A stretch of 64,000 nt of DNA from Ruegeria marisrubri (GTDB lineage: Bacteria > Pseudomonadota > Alphaproteobacteria > Rhodobacterales > Rhodobacteraceae), in contig NZ_LQBQ01000034.1 of the NCBI RefSeq assembly GCF_001507595.1, positions 186,001 to 250,000 on the forward strand, written 5' to 3'. Positions 44,488 to 54,692 of the stretch are shown here, one piece after another. The translations under genes and the position numbers were made by a program. The stretch's first letter is position 1. Each line of letters opens with the position of its first letter. The notes beneath the pieces are model-generated. The model was not told where the DNA came from, searched no databases, and saw only the letters and a program-made list of their open reading frames with translations.

Positions 44488-44507
44488 TTGATTAACCAGT
44501 CAATCAG
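44488..44507. promoter_or_regulatory. candidate BetI-type operator upstream of the betaine/choline transporter
   Basis: Partly symmetric sequence TTGATTAACC at 44488-44497 and AGTCAATCAG at 44498-44507; 7 of 10 pairs match, forming the half-site TGATTnAC. This resembles the BetI box (TTGATTGAAC-type half-sites) as I recall it. It lies between the divergent transporter operon and the gene at 44635. Function is inferred. Confidence 0.45.
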
Positions 44508-44634
44508 AATACGACATAGCCGTTTTGTCGCGGATTTTGCCCAGGTCTGAACCAAATTCACCACATTGCCCCGCAACGCTTGGCAGCTGCGGAAGAAGTT
44601 TCTAATGTCTTTGAAATTTTTGAAGGGAAGAGGG

Positions 44635-45204
44635 ATGAGACTGAACAAGAACCTGGCTGCTCTGGCAGTGGCGGCAATGGCTGGCGCGGCCTCGGCCGAT
44701 CCGGTCGACTGGAAGAGCGTCGGCGGCTGGGACGTATCTTTTTACCCCAATTCCGAAGGGTGCCAGGCCTTTGCACTTTTCGAAGAGGATACCGCCTTTT
44801 TCATCGGCTTCGACAGCACGTTCAACGAGTTGAGCCTCGAGGTGACGCTGATGGATGAACGCTGGGGGTCCATCGAAGCCGGGAAGGAATACCAGATCGG
44901 CGTGAAGTTCGGTGACGAAACACCCTGGTCTCTTGGGATGGAAGGCCTTCAGACCGACGGCTTTCCCGGGCTCCGCCTCATGATCGACGCGGGGACCGAC
45001 GAGGCTGATCTGTTCGTCAAGGAATTCCAGCGCGAAACCTCGATGACCTGGAACTACGGCGATGCCGTTCTTGGCCGCTACACGCTGCGCGGATCGCGGC
45101 GCGCCTTCGACGAGGTGGTGAATTGCCAGCTGTCCTATCTGGAAGCCAAGTCCTCGCAATCCGATCCGTTTGCCGCGTCGAATTCGGATCCGTTTTCCGA
45201 CTGA
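44635..45204 (+). CDS. hypothetical periplasmic protein
   Basis: A 189-residue protein with a Sec signal peptide (LNKNLAALAVAAMAGAASA) and a mature part with no domain I recognise. It has two cysteines (EGCQAFALF and VNCQLSYL) that could form a disulfide and an acidic, serine-rich tail (SQSDPFAASNSDPFSD). GGGAAGAGGG precedes ATG 44635; the open frame upstream to 44566 is not needed. Divergent from the betaine/choline transporter. Confidence 0.75.
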   Translation: MRLNKNLAALAVAAMAGAASADPVDWKSVGGWDVSFYPNSEGCQAFALFEEDTAFFIGFDSTFNELSLEVTLMDERWGSIEAGKEYQIGVKFGDETPWSLGMEGLQTDGFPGLRLMIDAGTDEADLFVKEFQRETSMTWNYGDAVLGRYTLRGSRRAFDEVVNCQLSYLEAKSSQSDPFAASNSDPFSD

Positions 45205-45318
45205 CCTGACGGAAACCGATTGAAACTGCTGGCACCGAGATCGCGGTGCCCGCAGCCATGATGCGCGCTTGCAAATCAGCAAGGAACTGCCAACATACCC
45301 GCAGCAAGGGAGTGTTCC

Positions 45319-45981
45319 GTGCATCACTTTGACGAGATCTTCGAAATTGCAGCCGCGCGGCATGGTGGTCCGGACGCGCTGGAGCAAAAGCTCGGCAAGC
45401 CGAAAACACCCGGGGAACTGGCCGCCCTGCCCGAGGACCGCTGGCTGGCGACCATCACCAAATGCGTGTTTCAGGCCGGGTTCAACTGGAAGGTCATCGA
45501 AGCCAAGTGGGACGGGTTCGAAGAGGCGTTCGACGGGTTCGACGTGGGCCGCTGCGCCTTCATGGACGACAAGAAATTTGATTCCCTGCTGCAGGACACG
45601 CGCATCGTCCGCAATGGCACCAAGATCGCCTCGGTCCGCGACAACGCCGCCTTTCTGATGGAACTGCGCGAGGAAGGCGGTGCCGGGAAGGTGCTGGGGG
45701 GCTGGCCCTCGACCGATTACGTCGGTCTGCTGGCCATGCTGGGCAAGCGTGGCTCGCGGCTGGGCGGGACCACCGCGCAATACGCGATGCGCTTTGCCGG
45801 GCGCGACAGTTTCATCCTGTCGCGGGATGTCGTCGCACGGTTGGTCGCCGAAGGGGTGGTGGACAAGGCCCCGACCTCGAAACGGGCGATGGCGGCGGTG
45901 CAGCAGGCTTTCAATACGTGGATGCAGGAGTCGGGGCGGTCGCTGACGGAAATCAGCCGCGTTCTGGCCATGAGCCTTTGA
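45319..45981 (+). CDS. DNA-3-methyladenine glycosylase I-like protein (Tag family)
   Basis: A 220-residue HhH-type base-excision glycosylase. The Tag-like core FQAGFNWKVIEAKWDGFEEA-region and IVRNGTKIASVRDNA resemble the catalytic/base-flipping helices of Tag, with a weak helix-hairpin-helix later in the protein. The start is GTG 45319. It would remove 3-methyladenine from DNA. The zinc-binding residues of canonical Tag are not obvious, so it is a Tag-like subfamily member. Confidence 0.8.
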   Translation: MHHFDEIFEIAAARHGGPDALEQKLGKPKTPGELAALPEDRWLATITKCVFQAGFNWKVIEAKWDGFEEAFDGFDVGRCAFMDDKKFDSLLQDTRIVRNGTKIASVRDNAAFLMELREEGGAGKVLGGWPSTDYVGLLAMLGKRGSRLGGTTAQYAMRFAGRDSFILSRDVVARLVAEGVVDKAPTSKRAMAAVQQAFNTWMQESGRSLTEISRVLAMSL

Positions 45982-46023
45982 AAACGACTTGCGGACGGCC
46001 TGCGTCGGGCTAGGCTCAACCTC

Positions 46024-46707
46024 ATGTTTCTGCGTGCATTCCTTGTTCTGATATTTCTTGCCTCATGCGGACGGCCGCTGACCGATACCGAGCGCGCCTT
46101 TGCCGCACGTGTTCATGGCGAAGATCTGGATCTGAACCGGGTGCGACTGGTCGAGGGCGCCCCCGTCGGTCCCGTCACCTTCAAACGCACGGCCCGCCCG
46201 AGGGTCACCTGCCGCGAGCGCATTCTGCCGCCGGCCAAGGAAGAGATCGTGACCGGCAAGCCCGCGGCGGTGGCGCTGTTCAACCGGGTATTCTTCACCC
46301 GCGACTGGTATCTGGACGACTACATGCCGGAATACCCGGACACGGTGAACCTGATCGCCGCGATGCTGCTGGCGCATGAACTGACCCATGTCTGGCAGTG
46401 GCAGAACCGCAAGGAAACCGGGTATCACCCGCTGCGCGCCGCGGCCGAGCATGGCCGGGACGCCGACCCCTACCTGTTCGAACTGGATGGTGCGCCCGAT
46501 TTCCTCAGCTACGGGTTCGAACAGCAGGGCGCGATCGTCGAGGAATATGTCTGCTGCCGCGCCCTGGCCCCCGAAGCCGCCCGCACCAAACGGCTTCATG
46601 CGATGCTGAGCCAGGCTTTCGACGTGGCCGACCTGCCACCCCGTGGGCGCGAGAGCGACGTTCTGATCCCGTGGAAAGGGGCCAAGATCGAAGGGATCTG
46701 CGACTGA
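46024..46707 (+). CDS. putative lipoprotein with HExxH metalloprotease-like motif
   Basis: A 227-residue protein. The lipobox LASC at residues 12-15 of MFLRAFLVLIFLASCGRP predicts a lipoprotein anchored in the envelope. HELTHVWQW near the middle is an HExxH motif, with AEHGRDADPY and EEYVCCR downstream as possible further ligands. This resembles DUF4157-like zincin proteins of bacterial envelopes. Substrate and activity are unknown. Confidence 0.75.
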   Translation: MFLRAFLVLIFLASCGRPLTDTERAFAARVHGEDLDLNRVRLVEGAPVGPVTFKRTARPRVTCRERILPPAKEEIVTGKPAAVALFNRVFFTRDWYLDDYMPEYPDTVNLIAAMLLAHELTHVWQWQNRKETGYHPLRAAAEHGRDADPYLFELDGAPDFLSYGFEQQGAIVEEYVCCRALAPEAARTKRLHAMLSQAFDVADLPPRGRESDVLIPWKGAKIEGICD

Positions 46708-46711
46708 CCGT

Positions 46712-47137
46712 TCAGCCTGACATCTGGATGCTTTCGAGATAGGCCAGAAGCGCCGCGAGGGGACGGGGGGTTGGTGTCAGAACACCGTCGACTTCGACCG
46801 GCACCAGATCGCCTTCGAGCAGGGCGCCGAATTCCGGCATGATCTCCTCGGACACCTTGCCGCGCCCATAGCCGTCGATCTGCGAAAGAACCTCGGCCCT
46901 TGGAAAAGCGCCGCCATTCCGTTCGGTAATCCGGGTCAGGTCGGGGGCGGTTTGCCCGCCTTCCAGCTGCCCGCCGGTGCCGCGGTGGTCATGGCATGAC
47001 GCGCAATTCGCGGCGAACAGCATTTCGCCCTCATGCGCGGTGGGCATCACCTGTTCCATCTGCTCCGTCGTGCAGGCAGCCGGCGCCAACACCGCAACGG
47101 CGGCCAGAAACGAGCGGGTCCTTTGCAATGAAATCAT
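46712..47137 (-). CDS. small c-type cytochrome, probably membrane-anchored
   Basis: A 141-residue protein with an N-terminal export signal ending near APAACTTEQ, which may be a lipobox or plain signal. One heme site, CASCH, and a distal methionine candidate in EEIMPEFG. It is one base downstream of a second cytochrome gene, so the two are co-expressed and probably exchange electrons. The partner oxidoreductase is not in the window. Confidence 0.85.
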   Translation of the reverse strand: MISLQRTRSFLAAVAVLAPAACTTEQMEQVMPTAHEGEMLFAANCASCHDHRGTGGQLEGGQTAPDLTRITERNGGAFPRAEVLSQIDGYGRGKVSEEIMPEFGALLEGDLVPVEVDGVLTPTPRPLAALLAYLESIQMSG

Positions 47138-47138
47138 C

Positions 47139-47552
47139 TCAGTTTCCCTGTAGCGTTTCCAGATACGCCACGAGATCGGCGATCGGTTCGCTGGTCAGGA
47201 CAGGCTGACCGGCCGGCGTCTTGATCGCGACATCGCGCCCTTCGAAATAGGGCCCGTAGACCGGCATCGGGCTGCCGTGGCTGACCAGCGGGTCGCGCCC
47301 ATCGATGCGGAACACCACGCGTTCGGTCGGGAACACGCCTTGGTCATCCAGCAAGGCCGTCAGATCCTTGGGCTGGATCACCAGAACCGAGGCCATGGGG
47401 CCGTTCCCGGTCGCGTCCAGACCATGGCAGGTGGCACAATGGTGCCGGTAGATCTGGGCCCCGCGTTCAGCGTCCTGAGCCAGCCCCGGCACCGCCGAAA
47501 CCGCGCCGACCACCAACACGGCGAGTTGCAATTTTCCGAAAACCGATCTCAT
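47139..47552 (-). CDS. small periplasmic c-type cytochrome
   Basis: A 137-residue protein with signal peptide LAVLVVGAVSAVPGLA, heme-binding CATCH, and a methionine ligand candidate in SHGSPMPVYGP. It is the first of a two-cytochrome operon. Both resemble the class I cytochromes found next to oxidases or dehydrogenases. Confidence 0.88.
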   Translation of the reverse strand: MRSVFGKLQLAVLVVGAVSAVPGLAQDAERGAQIYRHHCATCHGLDATGNGPMASVLVIQPKDLTALLDDQGVFPTERVVFRIDGRDPLVSHGSPMPVYGPYFEGRDVAIKTPAGQPVLTSEPIADLVAYLETLQGN

Positions 47553-47715
47553 TCTGGCCTCCTCCTGCCTGCATCCGGCGCCAGTTCAAACCTTCGCCCC
47601 GTTGCGCCGGGAGTGAACGAAAATCCCGCCCTTTCCGAGCGATAACAGGCTTGCCCACAGGATGAACAGTAGCAATGATCCAGATCAACAGTCGAGCCCG
47701 GAGGGAAACGGAACC

Positions 47716-48153
47716 ATGACGCAATACGCGGTAATCATGCTGGCGGCCGGAGTCGGGGTTCCGATCCTTGCGGCGCTCAACGCGGCCCTGGGGCGGCTGA
47801 TCGGATCGCCGACCGCGGCGGCCGTGGTTCTTTTCGCCGTAGCCCTGGCGTGCTCGGCGGTCGTGCTGGTGCTATTTCCCGGACCGCAGGCCCTGGGCAA
47901 GGTGGCCGGGTCGCCCAAGCACCTTCTTCTGGGCGGTGCGCTGATAGCCTTCTATGTGCTGTCGATCACCCATGTCGCCCCGCATTTCGGGGTCGGGAAC
48001 GCGGTGTTCTTCGTGCTGTTGGGCCAGCTTGTCAGCACGGCGGTCATAGACCATTTCGGCCTGTTCGGCGCGCAGGTGACGCCTCTGTCCCTCATGCGGG
48101 CCGGCGGCATCGCGGTCATGGCCCTTGGCGTGGCGATCACGCAGCTGGCCTGA
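47716..48153 (+). CDS. small DMT-superfamily membrane protein (DUF606/YdcZ type)
   Basis: A 145-residue protein with five hydrophobic helices ([83 protein letters not shown]). It matches half-size EamA-type proteins. GGAGGGA precedes ATG 47716; the open frame to 47662 is hydrophilic and unlikely. The end overlaps the convergent lolD by 17 bp. Substrate unknown. Confidence 0.82.
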   Translation: MTQYAVIMLAAGVGVPILAALNAALGRLIGSPTAAAVVLFAVALACSAVVLVLFPGPQALGKVAGSPKHLLLGGALIAFYVLSITHVAPHFGVGNAVFFVLLGQLVSTAVIDHFGLFGAQVTPLSLMRAGGIAVMALGVAITQLA

Positions 48154-48823
48154 GCACCCCGCCCTCCAGACGGACCACACGATCCATGCGCGCGGCCAGG
48201 TCCAGGTTGTGCGTGGCGATCAGCGCCGACAGGCCGCTGCTGGACACCAGATCCATCAGCGCGTCAAAGACCTGATCCGCAGTGCCCGGATCGAGATTGC
48301 CGGTCGGTTCGTCCGCCAGCAGGACGCTGGGCCGGTTCGCCAATGCGCGGCAGAAGGCGACGCGCTGCTGCTCGCCGCCCGACAGTTCCGCCGGACGATG
48401 CGCGGCACGCGCCGCAACGCCCACCCGCTCCAGCAGCTCCATCGCCCTCGCCTCGGCCTCGCGCTCCGCAACGCCGTTGGCCAGTTGCGGCAGGGTGACG
48501 TTCTCCAGCGCCGAGAACTCGGGCAGCAGGTGGTGGAACTGGTAGACAAAGCCGACGTCCTGACGCCGCACGGCCGTGCGGGCGCGGTCCGACTTGCCGG
48601 TCATGTCCTGCCCGGCAATCTGGACCGAGCCGCCGTCGGGTGTGTCCAGCAGCCCCGCGATGTGCAGCAGGGTGGACTTGCCCGCGCCCGAGGGGGCGAC
48701 CAGGGCCACGGCCTCGCCTGCGCGCAGTTCCAGATCGGCGCCGCGCAGCACCCGCACCTCGCCCGGCGTGCCTTGCAGATAGGTCTTGGTCAGGCCCTTC
48801 AGCCGCAGGGTCACGTCATTCAT
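48137..48823 (-). CDS. lolD: lipoprotein-releasing system ATP-binding protein LolD
   Basis: A 228-residue ABC ATPase driving release of lipoproteins from the inner membrane. Walker A is APSGAGKST (first residue alanine instead of glycine), signature [11 protein letters not shown], Walker [12 protein letters not shown]. It overlaps the LolC/E gene by 8 bp. Confidence 0.92.
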   Translation of the reverse strand: MNDVTLRLKGLTKTYLQGTPGEVRVLRGADLELRAGEAVALVAPSGAGKSTLLHIAGLLDTPDGGSVQIAGQDMTGKSDRARTAVRRQDVGFVYQFHHLLPEFSALENVTLPQLANGVAEREAEARAMELLERVGVAARAAHRPAELSGGEQQRVAFCRALANRPSVLLADEPTGNLDPGTADQVFDALMDLVSSSGLSALIATHNLDLAARMDRVVRLEGGVLRPAA

Positions 48824-50102
48824 AGCGCAGCGCCTCGACCGGGTTCAGCCGCGCCGCGCGGCGGGCCGGGAAATAGGTGACGAAGAAGGACAGGCCCAGC
48901 GACAGCGCCACCGCCTTGAGCACATCCGACAGGTGCAGCTCGGCCGGCAGCGCGTAGATCCCCCGGATCGCCGGATCCCAGACACCGCCGCCCATCGCGT
49001 AGTTCACGAAGGAAAAGATCGGGTCGATGTAGATCGCGAAAAGGCAGCCAAGGATCACGCCCATCACCGTGCCGATGATGCCCGTGAAGGCGCCGCAGAT
49101 GAAGAACACGCGCAGCACCGAGCCCTCGCTCAGCCCGATGGTGCGCAGGATGCCGATGTCGCGTCCCTTGTTCTTGACCAGCATGATCAGCCCCGAAACG
49201 ATGTTCATGGCCGCGATCAGAACGAGGATCGACAGGATGATGAACATCACGTTGTCCTCGACCTCGAGCGCCCGCAGGAAGCCGCCAGAGGCATCCTGCC
49301 ATGTCCAGAGCTGAACCGGCTCTCCGGCGGCCTCGATGATCGGAATCAGGATCTTGTCCACCTCTTCGGGATCATCGACCATGACCTCGATCTCGTCGGC
49401 ATAGCCTTCGCGGTTGAAAAAGCTCTGCGCCTCGGCAAAGGGCAGATAGACGCGGGTGCGGTCGATGTCATAGCGGCCTGCGGAAAACACATAGACGACC
49501 TCGTAGGCGTTCACGCGCGGCGAAGTTCCAAAGGCGGTCTTCACCCCGTTTGGCGAGGTCAGCTTGATCCGGTCTCCCACCGTCGCACCGATCGCGCGGG
49601 CCACGCCCGAGCCGATGGCGATGCCGTCCCCGAAGCGGTCTAGATCGCCATAGGCCTGATCGCTTTCGGCGATGCCGGGCAGATCGCGCAGGTCCTGTGG
49701 GCGGATGCCGAACACTTCGACACCCGAGCTGCGGTCGCGGTTGGTGATCAGGACCTGGCCCTTGATCAGGGGCGCCGCGTGGGACACGCCGGGCACCTGC
49801 GCCACCTTCTCGGCCAGTTCGTCGAAGTTTTCGATACGCCGGTCGATCCGCCCCTGTGCATCGACGGTTCCCGCGCTGAAGACCGTCACATGCGCGTTGG
49901 CACCCAGGATCGTTCCAACGAATTCAGAACGAAAGCCCGAGCGCACGGCCAGCGTCGCGATCAGAGCGAACACGGCCAACGTGATCCCGATCAGCGAAAT
50001 CCAGGTCATCACGCTGACGCCACCTTCGGCCTTGCGGGCGCGCAGGTATCGCCAGGCGATCTTCCATTCGAACGGGGCAAAAGGTGGAGGTGTCGCGGCC
50101 AT
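48816..50102 (-). CDS. lolC: lipoprotein-releasing system transmembrane protein LolC/LolE
   Basis: A 428-residue membrane protein with four helices: one near residues 30-50 ([20 protein letters not shown]), a large periplasmic domain, then three in the FtsX-like C-terminal part ([20 protein letters not shown], etc.). It forms the transporter with LolD. ATG 50102 fits the family start ([14 protein letters not shown]); the open frame to 50198 is not supported. In this clade lolC usually follows proS; here two extra genes separate them. Confidence 0.93.
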   Translation of the reverse strand: MAATPPPFAPFEWKIAWRYLRARKAEGGVSVMTWISLIGITLAVFALIATLAVRSGFRSEFVGTILGANAHVTVFSAGTVDAQGRIDRRIENFDELAEKVAQVPGVSHAAPLIKGQVLITNRDRSSGVEVFGIRPQDLRDLPGIAESDQAYGDLDRFGDGIAIGSGVARAIGATVGDRIKLTSPNGVKTAFGTSPRVNAYEVVYVFSAGRYDIDRTRVYLPFAEAQSFFNREGYADEIEVMVDDPEEVDKILIPIIEAAGEPVQLWTWQDASGGFLRALEVEDNVMFIILSILVLIAAMNIVSGLIMLVKNKGRDIGILRTIGLSEGSVLRVFFICGAFTGIIGTVMGVILGCLFAIYIDPIFSFVNYAMGGGVWDPAIRGIYALPAELHLSDVLKAVALSLGLSFFVTYFPARRAARLNPVEALRYE

Positions 50103-50389
50103 TCCAGTTCCGAAGAATTTTTCCGGACCCTCAATGGAAACGATGCCGTGGTCAAGGTCTGTCGACCTTGAAGGCTGCTCCGGACCGAAGCGACTCACCG
50201 CATTCGGCTGGGTATTGCCGCGCCAGGCAACTCAACAATCCCAGATTGAAACTGCTCTTTGTTTCCATTTTGCGGATGATTGAAGCTTGCCCATACACGG
50301 TGAAGTGAATTTGTCACATTATTCGCGTAACATTATTTCTTATTTTGATAGTTTTCCGAAATTTTGGCATGCTGATCATCGGGGGACAA

Positions 50390-50779
50390 ATGTTTCACGA
50401 GCGGGGGTCGCTCATGGATTTCAATAGTCAACTTCAAGGGTCCGGCACGGCCGGGCTCCCCGTCAACTCGACCGACATGGACTGCGAAACAGCCGCTTTG
50501 CTGCGGGCGGCCATCCGGCCGCTCTTCACGACCGCAGCCAGTTGGAACATCTTGACGGATACATTGAAAGCAAAGGGATATCGTCTGGCGTTTCGCGACG
50601 GGCGGTTGTGCCTGACAGACGGAACGACCGGCAACCGGATTTGCGGATTGAGGTTTCTCGGACTCGACCTGAAAGACCTGGTGCAACGGATGGGTCGTCC
50701 GATCGTGGTCGCGCGCGGCGATCATGCCGACGGCGATCTGCTCTCGGCGCGTCCCAATGGTGCCACCAACGGCGCCTAG
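50390..50779 (+). CDS. hypothetical protein
   Basis: About 129 residues; I recognise no family. It has a compact central stretch (CETAALLRAAIRPLFTTAAS, then LKAKGYRLAFRDGRLCLTDG and ICGLRFLGLDLKDLVQRMGR) resembling small proteins of Rhodobacteraceae with basic, possibly nucleic-acid-binding character. The start may be 50390 or 50414; both have G-rich sites. It lies convergent to the glycosyltransferase gene and overlaps its end by 4 bp. Confidence 0.6.
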   Translation: MFHERGSLMDFNSQLQGSGTAGLPVNSTDMDCETAALLRAAIRPLFTTAASWNILTDTLKAKGYRLAFRDGRLCLTDGTTGNRICGLRFLGLDLKDLVQRMGRPIVVARGDHADGDLLSARPNGATNGA

Positions 50780-51687
50780 AACTTTCGCCAGGGCTGGAGC
50801 GAACGGCGCAGTGTTTTCGAAAGGCTGTAGATCGCGGCGCGAGCTATTAGCGGCTGCGTCAAGGACTGTCGCAAGATCGCGAGGGATAACCGAACCGGAA
50901 GCTGGCCCTTGCCGTACCATTCGACTCGCTCGTCGTGCGAATAGGCGGACATGTCGCAATACCGAGCATAGTTCTTTTCCCAACAACGAGCCATTTCCGC
51001 ACCCGCAGCCACGGTATCAGCTGAAACCCCGCCTTTGCGGAAAACCGACAAGGGGACCTGCACCCGCAGGCTCCGATAACCTGCCTGGATCATACGCAAG
51101 ATCATGTCGTAGTCCGCAACGCTGCGAAACTGCAGATCATGACCTTCCAGTTTCCGAAACACCTCTGCCCGAACAAGCATGGCGTTATGACCGAAAGGCA
51201 TTCTTTGCAGGATGGATTTAAGCGTCAGGCGGCGGGCGTGACGCTTGCGACCGTCCTCTTCGACGAATACGGTTTCGCCGTAAATGAAATCCGGCCGACG
51301 CTCTCCTATAAGGTTCACAACTTGCTGCAGGCAGTCTGGCCCGGGCAGCAAGTCGTCTGAGTTCAGGAACAGAACATACTCGCCAGCACTCAGATCGACA
51401 GCCTTGTTCATTGCGTCAAACAGGCTTTTGTCTGGGCCGCAAAAGTAGCGGATCGGGATGTGATCAGCGGTGCTGGCTATGTCCAAGATCACGTCTTCCA
51501 GAAGACCTTGGGTGCCATCCGTCGATTCGCCATCCCAGATCACATGCTCCATACGGCGGAAAGTCTGCGACTGAACACAGCGCAGCGTTTCCTGAACGGC
51601 AGCTTTGCGCCCCGCCTCGATCAAGTTCCGGGTAACCGTGATCACCGAGATCAGCGGCCTGTCACCTGTGTTAGGCCCTGCGCTCAT
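50776..51687 (-). CDS. glycosyltransferase family 2
   Basis: A 303-residue GT-A enzyme. The N-terminal strand is ISVITVTRN, the nucleotide-sugar region [12 protein letters not shown], the metal-binding-type motif FLNSDDLL, and a C-terminal helix region [15 protein letters not shown]. Similar enzymes add sugars in lipopolysaccharide or exopolysaccharide synthesis. Its start lies 17 bp inside the proS 3' end. No other polysaccharide genes are nearby, so it may be a solitary insertion between proS and lolC. Confidence 0.88.
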   Translation of the reverse strand: MSAGPNTGDRPLISVITVTRNLIEAGRKAAVQETLRCVQSQTFRRMEHVIWDGESTDGTQGLLEDVILDIASTADHIPIRYFCGPDKSLFDAMNKAVDLSAGEYVLFLNSDDLLPGPDCLQQVVNLIGERRPDFIYGETVFVEEDGRKRHARRLTLKSILQRMPFGHNAMLVRAEVFRKLEGHDLQFRSVADYDMILRMIQAGYRSLRVQVPLSVFRKGGVSADTVAAGAEMARCWEKNYARYCDMSAYSHDERVEWYGKGQLPVRLSLAILRQSLTQPLIARAAIYSLSKTLRRSLQPWRKF

Positions 51688-53011
51688 AGATCTCGGCGAT
51701 GCGGGTGACGGCGGCTTCGGGGCTCAACTCCTCGCTTTCGCCGGTGCGGCGGCTGGTCAACTCGACCACGCCGTTCTTGAGACCCCGCGGGCCGACGGTA
51801 ATGCGCCAGGGCAGGCCGATCAGGTCCATCGTGGCGAACTTGGCCCCTGCCCGCTCGTTGCGGTCGTCATAGAGCGGCTCGAGCCCCAGAGCAGTCAGGG
51901 CCTTGTAGATCTTGTCACAGGCCGCGTCGGCCTCGTCATCGCCCTGCTTCAGGTTGACGATGCCGCAGTGGAACGGCGTCACGCCCTCGGGCCAGATGAT
52001 GCCCTTGTCGTCGTGGCTGGCCTCGATGATCGCGCCGATCAGGCGGCTGACGCCGATGCCGTGGCTGCCCATGTGCACCGGAACCTGCTTGCCGTCGGGG
52101 CCTTGAACCGTGGCGCCCATCGGCTCGGAATACTTGGTGCCGAAATAGAAGATCTGACCGACCTCGATGCCCCGCGCGCTGCGGCGGCGTTCCTCGGGCA
52201 CCTGCTGGAACAGGGCCTCGTCATGGGTTTCGTCGGTGCGGGCATAGAGCGAGGTGAACTCCTCCATGACCGCCTGGCACTGGGCCTTGTCGTCATAGTC
52301 GATGTCGCGCTGCCCCAGACGGATGTCGGTGACCGCGCTGTCATAGAACACCTCGGACTCGCCGGTATCGGCCAGCACCAGGAATTCATGCGTGTCGTCG
52401 CCGCCGATCGGGCCGCTGTCGGCGCGCATCGGAATCGCCTGCAGGCCCATGCGCTCGTAGGTGCGCAGATAGCTGACCAGATGGCGGTTATAGGCGTGCA
52501 GCGCGTCCTCTTTGGTCAGGTCGAAATTGTAGCCGTCCTTCATGTAGAACTCGCGGCCGCGCATCACGCCGAAACGGGGGCGGATCTCGTCGCGGAATTT
52601 CCACTGGATCTGATACAGCGTCAGCGGCAGATCCTTGTAGCTGTTGACGTGTCCGCGGAAGATGTCGGTGACCAGTTCCTCGGCCGTCGGCGTATACAGC
52701 ATGTCGCGGCCGTGCCGGTCCTTCATGCGCAGCATTTCCTCGCCGTAGTCGTCGTAGCGCCCGGATTCGCGCCACAGGTCGGCCGATTGCAGGATCGGCA
52801 TCTGGATCGGGATGTGACCGGCGCGGATCTGTTCCTCGTGCACGATGTTTTCCAGCTTGCGCAGCACCTTGAAGCCAAGCGGCAGCCACGAATAGATCCC
52901 GGCGGCGGCTTGCTTGATCATCCCGGCGCGCAGCATCAGCCGGTGGCTGACGATCTGGGCTTCGGCGGGGTTTTCCTTGAGAACAGGCAGGAAATAGCGG
53001 GACAGGCGCAT
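51671..53011 (-). CDS. proS: prolyl-tRNA synthetase, short alphaproteobacterial type
   Basis: A 446-residue class II aminoacyl-tRNA synthetase. Motif 1 and the surrounding [21 protein letters not shown], motif 2 [21 protein letters not shown] and motif 3 [13 protein letters not shown] are present, and the anticodon-binding domain ends the protein. It lacks the about 180-residue editing insertion of the long bacterial form, as is normal in alphaproteobacteria. Confidence 0.96.
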   Translation of the reverse strand: MRLSRYFLPVLKENPAEAQIVSHRLMLRAGMIKQAAAGIYSWLPLGFKVLRKLENIVHEEQIRAGHIPIQMPILQSADLWRESGRYDDYGEEMLRMKDRHGRDMLYTPTAEELVTDIFRGHVNSYKDLPLTLYQIQWKFRDEIRPRFGVMRGREFYMKDGYNFDLTKEDALHAYNRHLVSYLRTYERMGLQAIPMRADSGPIGGDDTHEFLVLADTGESEVFYDSAVTDIRLGQRDIDYDDKAQCQAVMEEFTSLYARTDETHDEALFQQVPEERRRSARGIEVGQIFYFGTKYSEPMGATVQGPDGKQVPVHMGSHGIGVSRLIGAIIEASHDDKGIIWPEGVTPFHCGIVNLKQGDDEADAACDKIYKALTALGLEPLYDDRNERAGAKFATMDLIGLPWRITVGPRGLKNGVVELTSRRTGESEELSPEAAVTRIAEIYERRA

Positions 53012-53180
53012 CAGCTCTCTCTTTTTGCGTCACACATGCGGTTCTTGGCGGTCTATGCGATCAACGCGCGACAGGCAATCGGTCTCTGGCGCTTTTGCGA
53101 CCCAAGGTTCGTCGGTTTTTTGATTGACCCGCCAACCACGCGCCGGAACAGTGCCGAGACTTTAACCAGACGAGGCCCCG

Positions 53181-54545
53181 ATGCAGACCATCCGCGAACC
53201 CGACCGCGACATCCCCGTGGTGCACAAGACCGACATTCTGGTGGTGGGGTCCGGCCCCGCCGGGCTGGCCGCCGCGCTGGCGGCTGCGCGCGCCGGGGCC
53301 GAGGTGACCTTGCTGGACCGTTTCGGCTGCATGGGCGGCAACATCACCGCCGTCGGGGTCGAGGGCTTTGCCTGGTACCGTCACGAACAGACGGTCGAGG
53401 CCGGCGGCATCGGATGGGAGTTCGAGCAGCGCGCCAAGGAGATGGGCGCGGCGGTGCCGGAAAGCCAGTCGCTGAGCTATGAGCTGGACAGCGAGGGGTT
53501 CAAGCTGGTGGCCGACCGGCTGGTGGAAGAGACCGGCGTGCGCCCGATGCTGCATCGCCAGTTCGTTGCGCCCATCATGGAGGGCGACCGCATCACCGGG
53601 GTCATCACCGAGTCGAAGGCCGGGCGCGAGGCGATCCTGGCGCGCGTCGTGATCGACGCCACCGGCGATGCCGACGTGGCCCACCGCGCCGGCGCCCCGA
53701 CCCGCAAGACCGAGCCGGAACAGATGATGGCGGCCTCGGTCATGTTCCATCTGGCCGGGGTGGACAAGCGCGCCTTCATGGAAGGCGTGAAAGCCGACCC
53801 GCAGACCTACAAGGACTGGGGCGGCGGCGGTGAATGGAACATCGAGACCAGCGGCAAGGAGGACGACATGTTCTCGCCCTTCGTCTACAAGCCGTTCCAG
53901 CAGGCCATCGACCAGGGGCTGATCCCGGCGCATCTGAACACCATCGCCGGCACATGGGGCGCGATGCATGACACCGGTGAGCTGACCTACATGAACCTGA
54001 TCCACCTGGCCGGGATCGACGGGACCGACCCCGACAGCCTGACCAGGGGCGAGATCGAGGGCCGCCGCCAGACCATGCTGGCCATCGAGGCTCTGCGGCG
54101 GTTCATGCCCGGCTGCGAGAACGCGCGGCTGCGCAACTTCGGGATGACCATCGGCATCCGCGACACGCGCAAGATCGACGCGGTCTACAACATGACCGAG
54201 GACGACGCGCGCCATCAGGGCCGGTTCGAGGACTCAATCGGCATCTACCCCGAATTCATCGACGGCTATGGCATCCTGATCCTGCCCACGACGGGGCGCT
54301 ACATGCAGATTCCCTACCGCTCTATGCTGCCCAAGGGCGTGCGCGGCCTGCTGGTGGCAGGCCGGTCGCACGGGGCCGACCGCATCGCCCATGCGGCGAC
54401 GCGCAACATGGCCTGCTGCGCTGTGCAGGGCCAGGGCGCGGGCATTGCCGCCGTGATGGCGCTGAAAAGCAACCGGGAACTGGACAGGCTGGACATGGCC
54501 GCCATCCAGAAGGAACTGGACCGGCAGGGCGTTCGGGTACACTGA
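53181..54545 (+). CDS. FAD-dependent oxidoreductase (FAD_oxidored family)
   Basis: A 454-residue flavoprotein. The FAD-binding motif VVGSGPAGLAAALAAARAG occurs near residue 21, followed by GCMGGNITAVGVEGF, a segment typical of the FAD_oxidored family, and VVIDATGDADVAHRAGAP. A C-terminal region has GVRGLLVAGRSHGADRIAHA. Substrate unknown; no clear partner genes. Confidence 0.88.
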   Translation: MQTIREPDRDIPVVHKTDILVVGSGPAGLAAALAAARAGAEVTLLDRFGCMGGNITAVGVEGFAWYRHEQTVEAGGIGWEFEQRAKEMGAAVPESQSLSYELDSEGFKLVADRLVEETGVRPMLHRQFVAPIMEGDRITGVITESKAGREAILARVVIDATGDADVAHRAGAPTRKTEPEQMMAASVMFHLAGVDKRAFMEGVKADPQTYKDWGGGGEWNIETSGKEDDMFSPFVYKPFQQAIDQGLIPAHLNTIAGTWGAMHDTGELTYMNLIHLAGIDGTDPDSLTRGEIEGRRQTMLAIEALRRFMPGCENARLRNFGMTIGIRDTRKIDAVYNMTEDDARHQGRFEDSIGIYPEFIDGYGILILPTTGRYMQIPYRSMLPKGVRGLLVAGRSHGADRIAHAATRNMACCAVQGQGAGIAAVMALKSNRELDRLDMAAIQKELDRQGVRVH

Positions 54546-54692
54546 CGCTGAGCGTTCGTTTCGAGGAGCGGTGGCCGAGTCCACTCTGGTGCTGCCGCGC
54601 CTTGCTCGAAAATCCTGCGGTCTGCGAATTACTTGCATCCTTCAGGCCCATGGGCCAAGAACATGGAAACGCGCCTTGACGAGGGACGGCCG

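Noticed and set aside
48285-48700. LolD Walker A variant as sign of inactivation
   Set aside because: APSGAGKST keeps the essential GKST, and the signature and Walker B are intact.
54565-54580. tRNA-Ser-like start GGAGCGGTGGCCGAGT
   Set aside because: The downstream sequence does not form the anticodon, variable and T arms and has no GGTTCGAATCC-type T loop, so it is at most a chance match or fossil.
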